A stretch of DNA of 64,000 nucleotides from Algibacter sp045066735 (GCF_045066735.1 NZ_JBISHH010000025.1:62001-126000); one strand, 5' to 3'. Shown: positions 18,766 to 27,689, counted from the first letter of the stretch. Made by a program: numbers and translations. Notes: generated by a model from the letters alone, not told the origin.

Positions 18766-19962
18766 ATGATGCTAAATACAATTAAAGAAAAAGGTTTTTT
18801 TACTATGTTGTTGCTATTAATTATTGCTTGTAGTAGCAGTGGTGAAGATGAAAAAGAAGAAGAGCAGCAGCCGGATATAATACATCCAACAATAACCTGT
18901 ACGGAATCTATCACTGTATTTATTGATGCAGGAAAAAATGGGGCTTCGGTAGCATATTCAACACCTATTGGAACAGATGATTTGCCAGGAGCTGTAACAA
19001 CTCAAACATCAGGTTTGGCCTCTGAATCATTATTTCCAATAGGAACTACAACAAATACCTTTATTGTAGAAGATAAAGCAGGAAACACGGCTACATGTAG
19101 TTTTGATGTTATTGTTTTGGAGCCTTCTAATGATAAACCATATGCTGTTAAAGAAGGAGCAGAAGCTCCGGTAGGTAAAAAATGGGTTAAAGTTGATACT
19201 ATGTCGGATGAATTTGAAGGTAATACCTTTGATGACACTAAATGGCATAGATATCCTTCATCAGATGGATTTAGTTGGATAGGAAGACCACCTGCATTAT
19301 TTGAAGCAGATAACGTAACAGTAGCTAATGGTAATTTAAATATTACTGTTGAAAAATTTGATGCTCCAAAACGTGTTAATGGTATAGATTGGACGCATGG
19401 AGGAGCAATTGTACGATCTAAAATTACAGCAAAACCGGGGTATTACTACGAGTGTAGAATGCAAGCAAATAAAACCATTATGTCTTCGACCTTTTGGATT
19501 GCTTTTAAACAAAACTGCAATACTGGTCCGGTTAGAAAATTAGAATTAGATATACAAGAATGTGTAGGCCGATTAACAAACACAGCAGCTTGGGCAGATA
19601 ATTTTGATCAAATATATGCTTCTAATACATGGAGGCATGAAAGAGAATGTGATACCGAAGTAACGGGTTCTAAGCAGAGTCCTGCAAAAACGGTTTTATC
19701 AGAAAAAAATAACTCGAGATATTTTGTGTACGGTTGTTGGTGGAAATCTCCAACAGAGATCTTGTTTTATTTAGATGGGAAGTTAAGCCACTCAATTACC
19801 AACCCTCCAGCAGATTTTGATTTAGAAGGCCATATTACAATGGCTATTGAAACTTATGATTGGAATCCAATAGATGCAAATACTATTTTTGGAACGGGAT
19901 CTTTTGATGATTTAACCACTAAATACGACTGGGTACGAACCTGGAAGTTAGAAAATGAATAA
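18766..19962 (+). CDS. GH16 lipoprotein with HYR domain, porphyranase- or furcellaranase-like
   Basis: A 398-residue lipoprotein (lipobox at Cys22, LIIACSSSG). Residues about 40-118 are a HYR domain (PTITCTESITV, then FPIGTTTNTFIVEDKAGNTATC). The GH16 domain spans about 137-398 with KLELDIQE: nucleophile Glu260, Asp262, acid/base Glu265. The extra Gln and the following CVGR are unlike the agarase EIDxxE-AYG context, so specificity differs from the first GH16. Two starts are possible (18766, 18769). The promoter carries the 21-bp direct repeat and a perfect -7 box, placing the gene in the larger regulon. Probable role: endo-cleavage of a sulfated galactan at the surface. Confidence 0.7.
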   Translation: MMLNTIKEKGFFTMLLLLIIACSSSGEDEKEEEQQPDIIHPTITCTESITVFIDAGKNGASVAYSTPIGTDDLPGAVTTQTSGLASESLFPIGTTTNTFIVEDKAGNTATCSFDVIVLEPSNDKPYAVKEGAEAPVGKKWVKVDTMSDEFEGNTFDDTKWHRYPSSDGFSWIGRPPALFEADNVTVANGNLNITVEKFDAPKRVNGIDWTHGGAIVRSKITAKPGYYYECRMQANKTIMSSTFWIAFKQNCNTGPVRKLELDIQECVGRLTNTAAWADNFDQIYASNTWRHERECDTEVTGSKQSPAKTVLSEKNNSRYFVYGCWWKSPTEILFYLDGKLSHSITNPPADFDLEGHITMAIETYDWNPIDANTIFGTGSFDDLTTKYDWVRTWKLENE

Positions 19963-20050
19963 TACATAGTAAAATTTAGAAATGATAGGTTTATAGTCCC
20001 TGTTGTTAATATAAATGAGTTTAGTTATAGTTAATTTCCTTTTATTGCAA

Positions 20051-20084
20051 AAATCGTCTGGTTTATTTCAGGCGATTTTTTTTT
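20051..20084 (+). terminator. Terminator after HYR-GH16
   Basis: AAATCGTCTG (20051-20060) pairs with CAGGCGATTT (G-T allowed) ending near 20078, followed by T residues. Similar in sequence to the terminator at 23190. Confidence 0.65.
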
Positions 20085-20132
20085 GCTTTATTATGAGCTT
20101 ATCAGTCTAGCCTTTAACACGATATAAATAAA

Positions 20133-20193
20133 CATTCGTTATGTTTTAAAAAACATTTGTACCATTCGAACCTGTTCTAAATCATGATTTTCG
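20133..20193 (+). promoter_or_regulatory. AraC-type direct-repeat promoter of a secreted protein gene
   Basis: CATTCGT (20133-20139) and CATTTGT (20154-20160), 21 bases apart. At the expected 25-base distance the -7 box is weak (GATTTTCG, 20186-20193). Confidence 0.5.
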
Positions 20194-20221
20194 GGAATAT
20201 ATTAACTTAAACAATTTTATT

Positions 20222-21025
20222 ATGATTAAAAATTTACTTTTAACTGCTTGTTTAACAATGGGTGGCTTAGTTTACGGACAGTACTCAATGGACTTTGAAG
20301 CAGGAACACTTACACCAATCATTAGAGGAGGTGCTGCTGCACAAGCCACAGCTATGAATGCAACTAACCCTGTAACTACTGGTATTAACTCAAGTGCAAC
20401 AGCATTTGAAATTAATTTAACTGATACTGCTCCTAGTTGGAGATGGTTAGCTATTAGTAATCCTGGTGGAACTTATGATGCTACAAATGGAACTTGGTAT
20501 AAATTCAAGTTTTTATCAGCTAATGAAACTAGTGTAGATATTCAATTAGAGCCTTGGTTTGGTGGGGTTAGATATGTGACGAATACTGTTTCTTTTTCAG
20601 GTTTAACTTTGAATACATGGTATGAAGTCGAATTTAACTTTTCTGAGGCTGTTTTAGAATCGGATGGTGCTACCACTGCAGGTGCAGAACCAGGGTATTT
20701 ATCTAGATTAGATTTTAAAATTAATGCTACTGGTACCTATGATGGGGACGTATTTTACATTGATGATATTCAGCAAAACAATGCCGTTACTTTAAGTGCT
20801 TCAAAAATTAATGCAATAAATGAGCTTGCAGTATACCCTAATCCAACTAGAGGTGAAGTTAATATTGTTAGTCCGGGTGTTACTATTAACAGTGTAGAAA
20901 TTTATAATGTTGCTGGTTCTTTGGTGAATTCTTCTGCAGATTTAACAAATTTGGTAAATGGTGTTTACTTTATGAAGTTAAATACAGATGCGGGTAGTGT
21001 TACAAAACGAATAGTTAAGAATTAA
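20222..21025 (+). CDS. Small secreted protein with type IX sorting tail
   Basis: A 267-residue protein: signal peptide to about residue 19 (GGLVYGQ), a beta-rich domain (about 20-190, FEAGTLTPIIRGG, then SWRWLAISNPGG, ending FYIDDIQQ), and a type IX secretion C-terminal domain (about 198-267, LAVYPNPTRGEVNI then VYFMKLNTDAGSVTKRIVKN). The beta domain looks like a carbohydrate-binding jelly roll; no catalytic motif is seen. Type IX proteins are exported and usually attached to the surface, so a glycan-binding role is plausible. It has the direct-repeat operator upstream and a strong terminator downstream, so it is a single-gene unit in the PUL regulon. Confidence 0.7.
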   Translation: MIKNLLLTACLTMGGLVYGQYSMDFEAGTLTPIIRGGAAAQATAMNATNPVTTGINSSATAFEINLTDTAPSWRWLAISNPGGTYDATNGTWYKFKFLSANETSVDIQLEPWFGGVRYVTNTVSFSGLTLNTWYEVEFNFSEAVLESDGATTAGAEPGYLSRLDFKINATGTYDGDVFYIDDIQQNNAVTLSASKINAINELAVYPNPTRGEVNIVSPGVTINSVEIYNVAGSLVNSSADLTNLVNGVYFMKLNTDAGSVTKRIVKN

Positions 21026-21047
21026 GGACTTATTTGTTTATAAAAAA

Positions 21048-21080
21048 AAGGCGAAAATCAATTTGATTTTCGCCTTTTTT
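21048..21080 (+). terminator. Strong rho-independent terminator
   Basis: GGCGAAAATCA (21050-21060) and TGATTTTCGCC (21064-21074) form a perfect 11-bp stem with a 3-base loop and a T run. Confidence 0.8.
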
Positions 21081-21128
21081 ATGAATTAGTGATTACAATT
21101 GTAGTAACTACAAACTTAATTTATACTT

Positions 21129-21815
21129 ATAATGTGAGACACATCATAGTTGTTAGCGTCTATCGATTTTTCTTCTGAAGCTAAATGTAGTTTGAGTTGC
21201 TTTTCTAGCCGTAATTATTTCCGAAGTTATTTCTTTTCCATCTTTAAGGCCTTTTGCAACCAAGTTACCATCGGTAAAAGGAACGCCTCATTTATAAATA
21301 TGGTCTTCAAAATCTGATAATTTCTTTTTACCTAGAGATTTTTCATTTAAAAAAAATTCTATTTCATCACAGTTTGAATAGATCTCTACGGAAATCATGT
21401 CGTCAGTTTTATAGTTCCAATGTTCATTTACATCTTGCCATTCCCATAAAGCATGTTTCCATTTTTCAGGTTTTTTGGCTACAATATTTCCATTAGCGTC
21501 TATTTTGTTTAAAGATTTTTCAATGTTTTGTGTCGCTATATGAATATGTGGTTCATTATTCCATAGTGTTTTCATCATATGATAAGACCCTTTTTTCGAA
21601 CCAGCAGTATTTAATATTCCAGACGGTTGCACACGTACAGGCCATGGATCTTCAAACAGCACTTCATAGTTATCAAAACCTTTAGACCATATAGATTATT
21701 ATCTGGATACCAAGTAGCTTCACTTTTTGGTTGATAATATTGAAAAGGTTCTCGAATAAATACATGATGACTTGAATGTAAACGCTTAGAAAAGTAAGTG
21801 CTCGATTTTTCTCTA
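21129..21815 (-). pseudogene. Chimeric relic: GH16 agarase fragment joined to a GH2 fragment
   Basis: Read on the minus strand. First (21815-21652) comes a GH16 piece: SKRLHSSHHVFIREPFQYYQP matches the intact agarase's AQRMHISHHVFIRNPFQDYQP, then, after a one-base frameshift, IWSKGFDNYEVLFEDPW. The reading then runs straight into a fragment of the GH2 gene encoded at 23329-25893: 21129-21651 matches 23592-24112 at very high identity, with a one-base insertion near 21189. The join falls at GATCCATGG, coding Asp-Pro-Trp, a tripeptide present in both parents. Both parts lack their catalytic residues. A recombination product of recent age on the GH2 side. Confidence 0.85.
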
Positions 21816-21916
21816 AAAAAACATATGTGATAGAGAATAATATATTTTATTATCCTTCATTTATGCATGTTTTGGTTAATTGTACTTAATTATAAATTTT
21901 TTTAAAACCATATATT

Positions 21917-22624
21917 ATGAAAAAAATTACTTTATTATTATTAGCATGTTTGTCAACAATTTATGGCTTTGCACAATTTACAAATGTAGTATTACCAGCC
22001 CAAGTTAAAACAAGCGCAAATGGGGGAGGAGGTGTCAATACTTATACACTTACATTTGATTACACTTTTGCTGATGAGGCTGATTTGAACACAATGCAAT
22101 ATACTGCTGTTAGAATAAGGCCTATTACAGCCCCAGAAGTAAAAGATCCAGCTGTTGCGAATACAGATTTGACTGTGCCTCTACCTGCTTTTAAAGATTA
22201 TGTTATAGCTAATGGTTTTACTGGAAGCTATTCTGTAGATTTAAATATGCCAGAAGATGCTGCATTACCGACATCAGCGAGTAGAGATGCTGCAAATCCA
22301 GGTTCTGGATATGATACTAGGTTTCAATGGGGTTATGGGGCAGCAAATTTACAATCTACATTTGTAGCAATTGAAGTATTAGATTCTTCTGGAACTTTAT
22401 CTACAAAAGATTTTAGTAAAGCTAAATTAGAAACAACTTTTTATAGTTCAAATAGCGATGCACTTATTGTAAACGATAAAATTTCTGGGGAATTTACAAT
22501 CTATAATTTAACAGGTCAATCTGTTTTAAAAGGGGAAATCTCAAATAGAATTGGTGTTGAAACTCTAAATTCAGGTTTGTATATATTATCTACTAAAGAT
22601 GGAGTATTAAAATTTGTTAAATAA
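21917..22624 (+). CDS. Small secreted protein with short type IX-like tail
   Basis: A 235-residue protein with a signal peptide (cleavage near YGFAQ, residue 20), a beta-rich body (about 25-175) and a C-terminal module of type IX sorting character (about 180-235, ISGEFTIYNLTGQSVLKG then LNSGLYILSTKDGVLKFVK). I do not recognise the body; it has no cysteines after the signal peptide and no enzyme motif. Surrounded by gene relics but itself intact, with a good terminator. Possibly a surface-binding protein. Confidence 0.6.
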   Translation: MKKITLLLLACLSTIYGFAQFTNVVLPAQVKTSANGGGGVNTYTLTFDYTFADEADLNTMQYTAVRIRPITAPEVKDPAVANTDLTVPLPAFKDYVIANGFTGSYSVDLNMPEDAALPTSASRDAANPGSGYDTRFQWGYGAANLQSTFVAIEVLDSSGTLSTKDFSKAKLETTFYSSNSDALIVNDKISGEFTIYNLTGQSVLKGEISNRIGVETLNSGLYILSTKDGVLKFVK

Positions 22625-22648
22625 AATTACTTTACTTTACTTTATTTG

Positions 22649-22675
22649 AAAACCGCTTTTAAAGCGGTTTTTTTG
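22649..22675 (+). terminator. Rho-independent terminator
   Basis: AAACCGCTTT and AAAGCGGTTT form a perfect stem with almost no loop, followed by a T run. Confidence 0.75.
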
Positions 22676-22879
22676 TGTGAAATTTGTTCTACTAATTTTG
22701 GTTGGTTGTAGAAATTAATTAGAATACAATGCTGTTTTTGGAAGTTCTCTAAAGTTTGATAGATTTCAAAATCTTCTTTTTTTAACTTTAGTACCTCAAG
22801 TATGTATCTTCTATAAGTTTTTTACTTCTTTATCTCTAGTATTAGGGGCTTACTTAGATTAAGTTTTTAACTGATTTAA

Positions 22880-23068
22880 AGTGATAAAATCTTTATTTTT
22901 TTGAGTTTTCATCATATGAAAACCAAATCAAGGTATAGTATTCAAAGTAGCAGAAGCTAAACTTGTTTTTTTATAAAATTTCTTTTGATGACATAAATTT
23001 TGTTATAAGTTAACAAGTCCATACACATCTGTTAATCTAAAATATTTTCCTTAATGTTTAAAAGTTAA
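22880..23068 (-). pseudogene. Relic of a second DUF1501 / Tat-NHL gene junction
   Basis: On the minus strand 23068-23003 reads LTFKH-stop-GKYFRLTDVYGLVNL-stop, matching the C-terminus of the intact DUF1501 protein (LTFKHQGRRYRLTDVHGHVV). Eight bases later an ATG at 22994 begins a sequence that matches the start of the intact NHL gene at 32666: MSS, frameshift, KRNFIKK, frameshift, TSLASATLNTIP-stop-FGFHMMK against SSRRNFIKKTGLAGAALTAMPSFGFHIM (shown here in parts). Gene order and spacing are the same as in the intact pair (11 bases there). So a second copy of the module once stood here and has decayed by point mutation and single-base deletions. Confidence 0.8.
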
Positions 23069-23189
23069 AAAATAAAAACAATAAAATTAATATTAGAAAT
23101 GCAGTAACACTTAATATTTTTAAGTAGCCGAAATAAGCAAGAACATATAAGAATTTTGGTTAGTTTTGTTTTAGTTAATATTCAATGCA

Positions 23190-23226
23190 AAAAAAAATCG
23201 TCTAATTAATTTCAGACGATTTTTTA
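23190..23226 (-). terminator. Terminator downstream of the GH2 gene
   Basis: AATCGTCT and AGACGATT form a stem with T/A runs on both sides, so it can stop transcripts from either strand. It lies about 100 bases past the GH2 stop. Confidence 0.6.
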
Positions 23227-23328
23227 GTTCAATGTATAATCACAATTTTGTCCAATAACGCACTAATATTAGCGATAGATTAGGTCAATCATGTTTTTAT
23301 AGTTCCACAAATTCAAGAATAAGAATAT

Positions 23329-25893
23329 TTAATTTACTACTATTTTAATTGAGCTTGATGGTAGGCCTTCAGAATGTGCGAAAACTTCAACTTCTCCAGC
23401 TTTATCCATTGCTTGTATTATTAATAGAGTTTTGCCATTGTGTGTAGTATTCACATTAGTTTGAAATTTTTCAACACTTTTTTTCCAACCATTATCTACG
23501 CCTAATAATTTTGCATTGCCTTTTATTTCATAAGTAATTTTGCGGTTGTCCGTTTTAGTTGGGTTTCCGTTATCATCAGTTAATTGTACAATAATGTGAG
23601 ACACATCATAGTTGTTAGCATCTATCGATTTTTCTTCTGAAGCTAAATGTATTTGAGTTGCTTTTCTAGCCGTAATTATTTCCGAAGTTATTTCTTTTCC
23701 ATCTTTAAGGCCTTTTGCAACCAAGTTACCATCGGTAAAACGAACGCCCCATTTATAAATATGGTCTTCAAAATCTGATAATTTCTTTTTGCCTAGAGAT
23801 TTTTCATTTAAAAACAATTCTATTTCATCACAGTTCGAATAGATTTCTACGGAAATCATGTCGTCAGTTTTATAGTTCCAATGTTCATTTACATCTTGCC
23901 ATTCCCATAAAGCATGTTTCCATTTTTCAGGGTTTTTGGCTACAATATTTCCATTAGCGTCTATTTTGTTTAAAGATTTTTCAATGTTTTGTGTTGCTAT
24001 ATGAATATGTGGTTCATTATTCCATAGTGTTTTCATCATATGATAAGACCCTTTTTTAAAACCAGCAGTATTTAATATTCCAGACGGTTGCACACGTACA
24101 GGCCATGGATCTCTAATCTCTCCCATATAATCAATACCCGTCCATAAAAACGTACCGGAGATATGAGGGCGTTCCATAATAGCTTTCCACTCGTGGTATT
24201 GCGCTAAATTTTCGGTTCCCATGATGGGTTTGTCTGGGTAGTTTTTATGACCATAATCGTATAAAACACGTCTGTAGCTATAGCCAATAACATCTAAAGC
24301 ATCGGCATAACCAGATAAATGGCTGGCAGAGGGTAAAATACAGTTGGCTGTTACGGGGCGAGTTGTGTCTAGTGCTTTGGTCCATTTAGATAGTTTTTGA
24401 GCTGTTTCTCCAATATCATATTTTCCTCTCGGTAAGGTTTCTAATTGGTGCTTAATCTCTTCTACAGAATAAGGCGATTCATCCCAAAAATAATTTCCAT
24501 TCCAGTTCATGTTATTGAAAAATCCTGTTGCAGCGGCGTTTCTTGGGTAAGTCCATTCTATTTCGTTACCAATACTCCATTGAAAAATAGAAGGATGATT
24601 TCTGTGACTTAACATAACAGCCTCTAAATCTTTATGAGCCCATTCTTGAAAATGCTCGCCGTAACCACGTGTAATATAATCGGTACTTTTCGATTCGTTT
24701 TGGTTAAAACGTTTGTCTTTAGGATTATCCCATTCATCAAAAAATTCATCTTGAACTAAAAAGCCCATTTCATCACAAAGTTCTAAAAATTCTGTTGATG
24801 CTGGATTGTGAGAAATTCTAATAGCATTGCATCCACCGTCTTTTAAAATTTGTAGTCTACGTTTCCAAACACCTTTTGGAACGGCTGTACCAACTAGACC
24901 AGCATCATGGTGTAAGCAAACACCTTTAATTTTCATGTTCTTTCCATTTAAAAAGAAGCCTTTATTTGTGTCGAATTTTATAGTTCTAATACCGAAGTCG
25001 GTTTCGTAAGTATTAATATTTTGATCTTCTTTTACAATAGTAGTAATGGCTTTGTAAAGGTTTGGAGTTTCGATATCCCATAAATCAGGATTGGTTATTT
25101 CAATACTTTGGGTCACTTCTTTTAAGCTGTTTCCTTTAAGGCTTAAATTACTTGTTGTAGAGGCTACTTCTGTATTGTTTTGATCAATAATACTAGTTTT
25201 TACTACGATGCTTTCTTCAGAAGTAAAGTCGTTTTTTACTGAAATTATAATTTGCGCTATTGCTTTTTCAGTTGATACTTCTGGAGTTGTAATAAAGGTG
25301 CCCCAAACCGGAACATGTATTTTATTAGCGGTAATAAGTTGTACATTTCTATAGATACCTGCGCCTGTGTACCAGCGACTATCGGCATATCTTGTGTGAT
25401 CGATTTTTACCGTTAGCACGTTGTCTTTGCCGTTTTTATTTAAATACGAACTTAAATTAAAATAAAAGGGAGAATATCCATAAGGATGAAAGCCTAGTTT
25501 TTTTCCGTTAATCCAAACTTCCGAATTATTGTAAACACCATCGAAAAGTACATAGGTTACTTCGTTTTCATTAAAAGCTTTATCAAAAGTTTTTCTGTAA
25601 TATCCATAACCTTTACTTGCTAAATATCCGGTTGCTTTAGCATCGTAAGTTAGTATAGAATCGAATTCGCTTTCTACAGCCCAATCGTGAGGTAAATTTA
25701 AGGTTCTCCAATTTTTATCATCAAATTCTATATTGCTAACCTGAGAAAGACTGTCATTAGCTAGTTTAAACTTCCAATTTAAATTAAAATTGGTATCGCT
25801 CACGGTGCTAATTTTAGTGTTGGCTGGCTTGCAATTAAATACAGCTATACTTATTATTAAATATAAAATGCTTTTTAAATTTTTTGTATTCAT
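23329..25893 (-). CDS. GH2 beta-galactosidase-like lipoprotein
   Basis: An 854-residue lipoprotein (lipobox at Cys21, AVFNC). Domains: GH2 sugar-binding (about 35-190), Ig-like (about 195-303), TIM barrel (305-600) with acid/base Glu444 in IGNEIEW (the canonical Asn443-Glu444 is kept) and nucleophile Glu561 in IMGTENLAQYHEW, followed by C-terminal Ig-like domains (DUF4982-type, 615-854). The WYTGAGIYR and SHNPAS motifs are typical of beta-galactosidases. GH2 enzymes of this kind remove terminal beta-D-galactose from agar- or porphyran-derived oligosaccharides, probably in the periplasm. It lies 29 bases downstream of the CBM9-like gene. A piece of this gene is duplicated in the relic at 21129-21651. 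Confidence 0.85.
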   Translation of the reverse strand: MNTKNLKSILYLIISIAVFNCKPANTKISTVSDTNFNLNWKFKLANDSLSQVSNIEFDDKNWRTLNLPHDWAVESEFDSILTYDAKATGYLASKGYGYYRKTFDKAFNENEVTYVLFDGVYNNSEVWINGKKLGFHPYGYSPFYFNLSSYLNKNGKDNVLTVKIDHTRYADSRWYTGAGIYRNVQLITANKIHVPVWGTFITTPEVSTEKAIAQIIISVKNDFTSEESIVVKTSIIDQNNTEVASTTSNLSLKGNSLKEVTQSIEITNPDLWDIETPNLYKAITTIVKEDQNINTYETDFGIRTIKFDTNKGFFLNGKNMKIKGVCLHHDAGLVGTAVPKGVWKRRLQILKDGGCNAIRISHNPASTEFLELCDEMGFLVQDEFFDEWDNPKDKRFNQNESKSTDYITRGYGEHFQEWAHKDLEAVMLSHRNHPSIFQWSIGNEIEWTYPRNAAATGFFNNMNWNGNYFWDESPYSVEEIKHQLETLPRGKYDIGETAQKLSKWTKALDTTRPVTANCILPSASHLSGYADALDVIGYSYRRVLYDYGHKNYPDKPIMGTENLAQYHEWKAIMERPHISGTFLWTGIDYMGEIRDPWPVRVQPSGILNTAGFKKGSYHMMKTLWNNEPHIHIATQNIEKSLNKIDANGNIVAKNPEKWKHALWEWQDVNEHWNYKTDDMISVEIYSNCDEIELFLNEKSLGKKKLSDFEDHIYKWGVRFTDGNLVAKGLKDGKEITSEIITARKATQIHLASEEKSIDANNYDVSHIIVQLTDDNGNPTKTDNRKITYEIKGNAKLLGVDNGWKKSVEKFQTNVNTTHNGKTLLIIQAMDKAGEVEVFAHSEGLPSSSIKIVVN

Positions 25894-25922
25894 TGTTTAG
25901 TTTTATTTGGATTTAGTGATTT

Positions 25923-26690
25923 TTATTTGAATTCTAACAAACCAAACATAGTTGGTTGATGGACATCCTTTTCTGCGAAATTTTCAATTTTAAAATTAGT
26001 TGAGGTCGTTCTATCTTCGGTGTCGAGTTTGTTTCGGTCTTGACGAACAACTAAATAGGACCAATTTGTTCCTTCGGCAATCGGATGAAATTCATTCATT
26101 CTGTTAAAGCTTTTTAATGGAATTGAAAACTCCATAGACCATCCTTTATCGATATCCGAATTATTATTAACCGTTCCGTTAATATCAACTTCAATCTCTA
26201 TTTCTGGATTGAATGATTTTATGGCAGTATCCTTACCGTTATAAATATTATTCAGAAACACAATATCATTTATCGCTTTATTAGCATTTACTTCAAAGCA
26301 AAAATGCATGTTTAAAGGCTCGGGAGCAGGAATCAAGAAGAACTCAACGCAATCATCGAGAAACGGAAGGCCATCTCTTTTTGTCTCTTTAGCATTTATG
26401 TATTGGTCTTCACATTGAAAAAACAGGTACAAATTTTTATCATCCCAAAGCATTCTAAACGCCGTTTTTTGTGTCTCACTTGCTTTTTTGTAATTATAGA
26501 AATTTGGTAGGCTACAAATAGCGCTTTTTTTCCAAATGGCTTCATTCATTTTGCCATCAATAATTATTTTTTCTGTTGTTTTTAAAACAGAAAAACTTAC
26601 AGGTTTTGAGGTTTTGGTTGTTGCTTTTTTACAACTAAACAGGAGTAAACCTAATAACACAAATACTAAGCTAGTCTTAAAATTTTTCAT
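25923..26690 (-). CDS. CBM9-like (DOMON-type) carbohydrate-binding lipoprotein
   Basis: A 255-residue lipoprotein (lipobox at Cys20, LLFSCKK). The body matches the CBM9-like family: IIIDGKMNEAIWKKS, LWDDKNLYLFFQCED, DDCVEFFLIP, WSMEFSIPLKSF. No catalytic residues are expected. It probably binds sugar ends or fragments at the membrane and shares a transcript with the GH2 gene 29 bases downstream. Its promoter region carries the 21-bp direct repeat; the predicted -7 box ends only 4 bases before the start codon, so the transcript may be leaderless. CBM9-type domains also occur in haem proteins, but no haem motif is present here. Confidence 0.75.
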   Translation of the reverse strand: MKNFKTSLVFVLLGLLLFSCKKATTKTSKPVSFSVLKTTEKIIIDGKMNEAIWKKSAICSLPNFYNYKKASETQKTAFRMLWDDKNLYLFFQCEDQYINAKETKRDGLPFLDDCVEFFLIPAPEPLNMHFCFEVNANKAINDIVFLNNIYNGKDTAIKSFNPEIEIEVDINGTVNNNSDIDKGWSMEFSIPLKSFNRMNEFHPIAEGTNWSYLVVRQDRNKLDTEDRTTSTNFKIENFAEKDVHQPTMFGLLEFK

Positions 26691-26694
26691 GTGT

Positions 26695-26755
26695 TAAAAG
26701 TATAGTTGTTAAATAGATTGATGCGCAATAAATGGGTTGTTTTATAGCACATTTG
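26695..26755 (-). promoter_or_regulatory. AraC-type direct-repeat promoter of the CBM9-GH2 operon
   Basis: On the minus strand: CAAATGT (26755-26749), CATTTAT (26734-26728), 21 bases apart, then 25 bases, then TACTTTTA (26702-26695), five of six -7 consensus bases. Each half-site has one mismatch to CATWYGT. Confidence 0.45.
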
Positions 26756-26779
26756 ATTAATAGAATAAAATAGTATAGT

Positions 26780-27649
26780 TTATATCGTGACTTGTTCTTT
26801 TCTAAAAGCTGCAGGTGTTTTTTTTGTGTGTTTTTTAAATGTTCTAGAAAAGTATGCTAAATTTTCAAAACCTACTTTTTGAGCAATTTCTTTAAGGGAG
26901 CTAGAGGTTGTTAATAGTAATAATTGAGCACGCTCTATTCTTTTTATCTGTATGTATTTATTTGGCCGAATACCATGTGTTTTGTAGAAAAGTTTAGAAA
27001 AGTAATCGTTGCTATAATGGCATTTATTGGCCAGCTCGTCTATAGTTATGGGAGCATGTAGATTTTCGTTAATATAGTTTTGTATATTATGTATGGCTTT
27101 ATTTGGCGAACCAAGCCCTTTATTTAGTTTGTGGTTTGTTATAAATTTTGATAATAATGTGGTTAATATACCTTGGGTTTCCAGCAGTTCTTTGGTGTTT
27201 AAAGTATTATTTTGCTTGATAAAGTCTTGCAGGGTAGGGCGGTTATCGTAAGTTTTAGGATTGCTGTTTTTTATTTTTCTGTTTTTATTTAACTCTAATA
27301 GTCTTTCAAAATAATATAAGCAATGTTGATCTGCTTCAATTTCATACACAAAATCTTTGATACTATAAATAGATAGTCCGTTGTTAATATCTTCTAAAAA
27401 ACTAATATAGTATTGTTCGTGGTAGTCGTCACAGGTATATCGAGCATAGGTGTAGCTTGGTACGATATATATGTGATTTGGTTTTAAGTCGAAAACTTGA
27501 TTGTTGTGATAAACTTTTGCAGCGCCTTTTGTGATATAATACATTCTAGTAAACGGACTTATTACATTATCAAAATCCCATAAAGCATTTAGTTTGGCGT
27601 AACCCGTATTAAGCAGTGTTAATCTTAACGATTGTAAAATTTCTAACAT
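26780..27649 (-). CDS. AraC-family transcriptional regulator
   Basis: A 289-residue cytoplasmic regulator. The N-terminal half (about 15-110) looks like an AraC-type cupin sensor (ISPFTRMYYITKGAAKVYHNNQVFDLKPNHIYIVP). The C-terminal 100 residues carry two helix-turn-helix motifs (TIDELANKCHYSNDYFSKLFYKTHG, given here as family pattern, and SLKEIAQKVGFENLAYFSRTFKK). AraC proteins bind paired direct repeats about 21 bp apart. Ten promoters in this window have exactly that arrangement, so this gene is the obvious candidate activator, although a hybrid two-component regulator elsewhere could also serve. It is divergent from the cytochrome module. Confidence 0.85.
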   Translation of the reverse strand: MLEILQSLRLTLLNTGYAKLNALWDFDNVISPFTRMYYITKGAAKVYHNNQVFDLKPNHIYIVPSYTYARYTCDDYHEQYYISFLEDINNGLSIYSIKDFVYEIEADQHCLYYFERLLELNKNRKIKNSNPKTYDNRPTLQDFIKQNNTLNTKELLETQGILTTLLSKFITNHKLNKGLGSPNKAIHNIQNYINENLHAPITIDELANKCHYSNDYFSKLFYKTHGIRPNKYIQIKRIERAQLLLLTTSSSLKEIAQKVGFENLAYFSRTFKKHTKKTPAAFRKEQVTI

Positions 27650-27689
27650 TTAGTATCAATTTAATTACGGATTTTTTAACAAACCACAC

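Larger units (their letters stand above)
22625..23328. other. 704-base region with terminators and gene relics
   Basis: Contains the terminator at 22649, relics of DUF1501 and Tat-protein genes at 22880-23068, and the terminator at 23190. On the minus strand about 22646-22815 is open for some 55 codons without a start or a recognisable match; it may be a further relic. Confidence 0.5.

Noticed and set aside
22646..22815. Open stretch of about 55 codons on the minus strand
   Set aside because: No start codon, runs through a terminator hairpin and matches no family I know; mentioned only as a possible relic.
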